From Thermobifida alba (GTDB lineage Bacteria > Actinomycetota > Actinomycetes > Streptosporangiales > Streptosporangiaceae), in contig NZ_CP051627.1 of the NCBI RefSeq assembly GCF_023208015.1, positions 434,001-498,000 on the forward strand: a DNA stretch of 64,000 bases. The letters run 5' to 3'. Each line of letters opens with the position of its first letter. Position 1 is the stretch's first letter. The notes below the pieces were generated by a model. It had not been told where the DNA came from. It made no database searches and was given only the letters and a program-made list of their open reading frames with translations. Positions 63,135 through 64,000 of the stretch are shown in pieces. Both the position numbers and the translations under genes were made by a program.

Positions 63135-64000
63135 TCACGCGTGGGGGTCGCGGTGGGCACCGCGACCCCCACGCGTTTGCATCCCCCGTGCGTCCACGCG
63201 CCGCGGCCGCGACGCCCACAGCGACCGGGGCAGCAGGACCGCGCGGACGCGGGACAGCGGCGGGGACGACGCGGCCAGCGCCCGCCGCACGGTGCGGCAG
63301 TCCTCGGCCAGGTCCGGGACGGCGGGGGTGTGCGGGGCGTAACGCACCGCCTCCTCCGCAGCCACGATCCGGTGCAGTGCCGCACGGGCCCGGTCGGCCA
63401 CCGGCCCCCGGGCGAGCAGCAGGCGCTCCACGGTGCGCGGACTGTGCGCCGGGTTCCACTCCCAGCCCAGGTCGACCAGGTCGTCGCGGAGTTCCGACCA
63501 GGCGGCCCGCGCCGACTCGGCCGCGCCCCGGCTCCGCTGCCACCGCAGCGCGCGGACCAGGTGCCGAACCAGCGCGGGCACGGCCAGGAGAGCGGCGGCC
63601 ACGGCCGCGGCGGCCGCGAACGCGGCGGCCCCCCACCCGCCGTCGACGGAGTCCGCGTCCGCGGCGGGGTCGGCGCTGAACCGCTCCCCGTCCCGGGAGT
63701 CCTCCCCCGCGGCGGTCTCCTGCGGTTCCCCGGCGGGCGTCCGCTCCGGCGCGGTGGACGGTTCGGGCCCGGCGGTCTCCCGCGGTTCCCCGGCGGGCGT
63801 CCGCTCCGGCGCGGCCGCGGCGTAGTCGGGAGGCGCGGCGTTCGGCTGGCCCGCCCCGGGGGTCGGCTCGAACCGCAGCCAGCCGTACCCCGCGAAGTAC
63901 AGTTCGGGCCAGGCGTGGGCGTCGCTCTCCCGCACCGTCCACCGGTCGGAGCCGACGTGTTCGCCCGCGGTGTAGCCCACCGCGACCCGCGCGGGGATGC
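63135..64000 (-). CDS. Transglutaminase-like membrane protein, C-terminal part (partial)
   Basis: The gene runs off the right edge, so only the last 288 residues are seen. GYTAGEHVGSDRWTVRESDA and HAWPELYFAGYGWLRFEPTP contain the His and Asp of a transglutaminase-like catalytic core. A Pro/Glu-rich linker with two near-identical ERTPAGEP(R/Q)ETA units, one transmembrane helix and a cytoplasmic DUF4129-like region (WSELRDDLVDLGWEWNPAHS) follow. This is the TgpA_N/transglut/DUF4129 layout that pairs with MoxR and DUF58 genes. The final 13 codons lie within a terminator-like hairpin. Confidence 0.85.
   Translation of the reverse strand, partial: IPARVAVGYTAGEHVGSDRWTVRESDAHAWPELYFAGYGWLRFEPTPGAGQPNAAPPDYAAAAPERTPAGEPRETAGPEPSTAPERTPAGEPQETAAGEDSRDGERFSADPAADADSVDGGWGAAAFAAAAAVAAALLAVPALVRHLVRALRWQRSRGAAESARAAWSELRDDLVDLGWEWNPAHSPRTVERLLLARGPVADRARAALHRIVAAEEAVRYAPHTPAVPDLAEDCRTVRRALAASSPPLSRVRAVLLPRSLWASRPRRVDARGMQTRGGRGAHRDPHA
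63137..63176. terminator. Hairpin between convergent DUF3040 and transglutaminase genes
   Basis: Long inverted repeat, ACGCGTGGGGGTCGCGG pairing with CCGCGACCCCCACGCGT around TGGGCA, followed by TT on the plus strand. It overlaps the 3' coding end of the minus-strand gene. Confidence 0.7.
63711..63814. repeat. 60-bp-period tandem duplication in the transglutaminase linker
   Basis: 63711-63754 and 63771-63814 are identical except for one base, encoding the repeated ERTPAGEP unit. Confidence 0.85.

Overview
The window is high-GC DNA with GTG and TTG starts, many leaderless genes, a bldD regulator, mIHF, actinobacterial PriA and FMN and TPP riboswitches, so it comes from an actinobacterium. The Cel6A endoglucanase is close to Thermobifida fusca E2 (from memory) and carries a perfect CelR-type operator. 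A Thermobifida-like member of the Nocardiopsaceae is the best guess; species is not determined.

Layout. (1) 1-12 kb: DAHP synthase behind an aromatic leader-peptide attenuator, a molybdopterin oxidoreductase, a PASTA Ser/Thr kinase, the thiOSG operon behind a TPP riboswitch, an Rv2175c-type DNA-binding protein, thiE, several small enzymes, metF and a polyprenyl synthase. This block resembles the M. tuberculosis Rv2172c-Rv2178c neighbourhood. (2) 12-28.5 kb: bldD diverges from a complete de novo pyrimidine operon (pyrR-pyrB-pyrC-carA-carB-pyrK-pyrD-pyrF) with a PyrR-binding hairpin over the pyrR ribosome binding site, followed by mihF, gmk, rpoZ, coaBC and metK. (3) 28.5-37 kb: an accessory stretch inserted after metK. 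It holds a Phd/RelE-type toxin-antitoxin pair whose toxin is frameshifted and which lies between two identical 56-bp copies of the metK 3' end, a DUF418 membrane protein, a vapBC pair, an F420-type oxidoreductase, a DUF3870/CoA-transferase/acyl-CoA dehydrogenase operon, a degenerate SAM methyltransferase and a nucleotidyltransferase. (4) 37-48.8 kb: priA, then a second insert (membrane protein and cel6A), then fmt, rsmB, rpe and an FMN-riboswitch-controlled riboflavin operon (ribE-ribM-ribBA-ribH) with a PH-like membrane protein. (5) 49-55 kb: aldose epimerase with a LacI-type operator, a large membrane-anchored kinase, DUF2470, divergent yceI/marR and an SseB-like protein. (6) 55-64 kb: an A24 peptidase, the shikimate cluster aroC-aroK-aroB, efp-nusB, a methyltransferase with dinB, DUF3040 and the C-terminal part of a transglutaminase-like membrane protein that runs off the window.

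The genes form coherent biosynthetic units (shikimate/aromatics, thiamine, UMP, riboflavin, SAM/folate) with RNA-level control visible in the sequence at four places: the aro attenuator, the TPP riboswitch, the PyrR hairpin and the FMN riboswitch with a ribosome-binding-site-sequestering hairpin. The most unusual signals are the aromatic leader peptide in front of DAHP synthase, the toxin-antitoxin islet bracketed by the duplicated metK end, an orphan LexA-type palindrome inside a promoter between the polyprenyl synthase and bldD, and a 20-bp element repeated 160 bp apart in the bldD-pyrR spacer. No tRNA, rRNA, insertion sequence or CRISPR array was seen.
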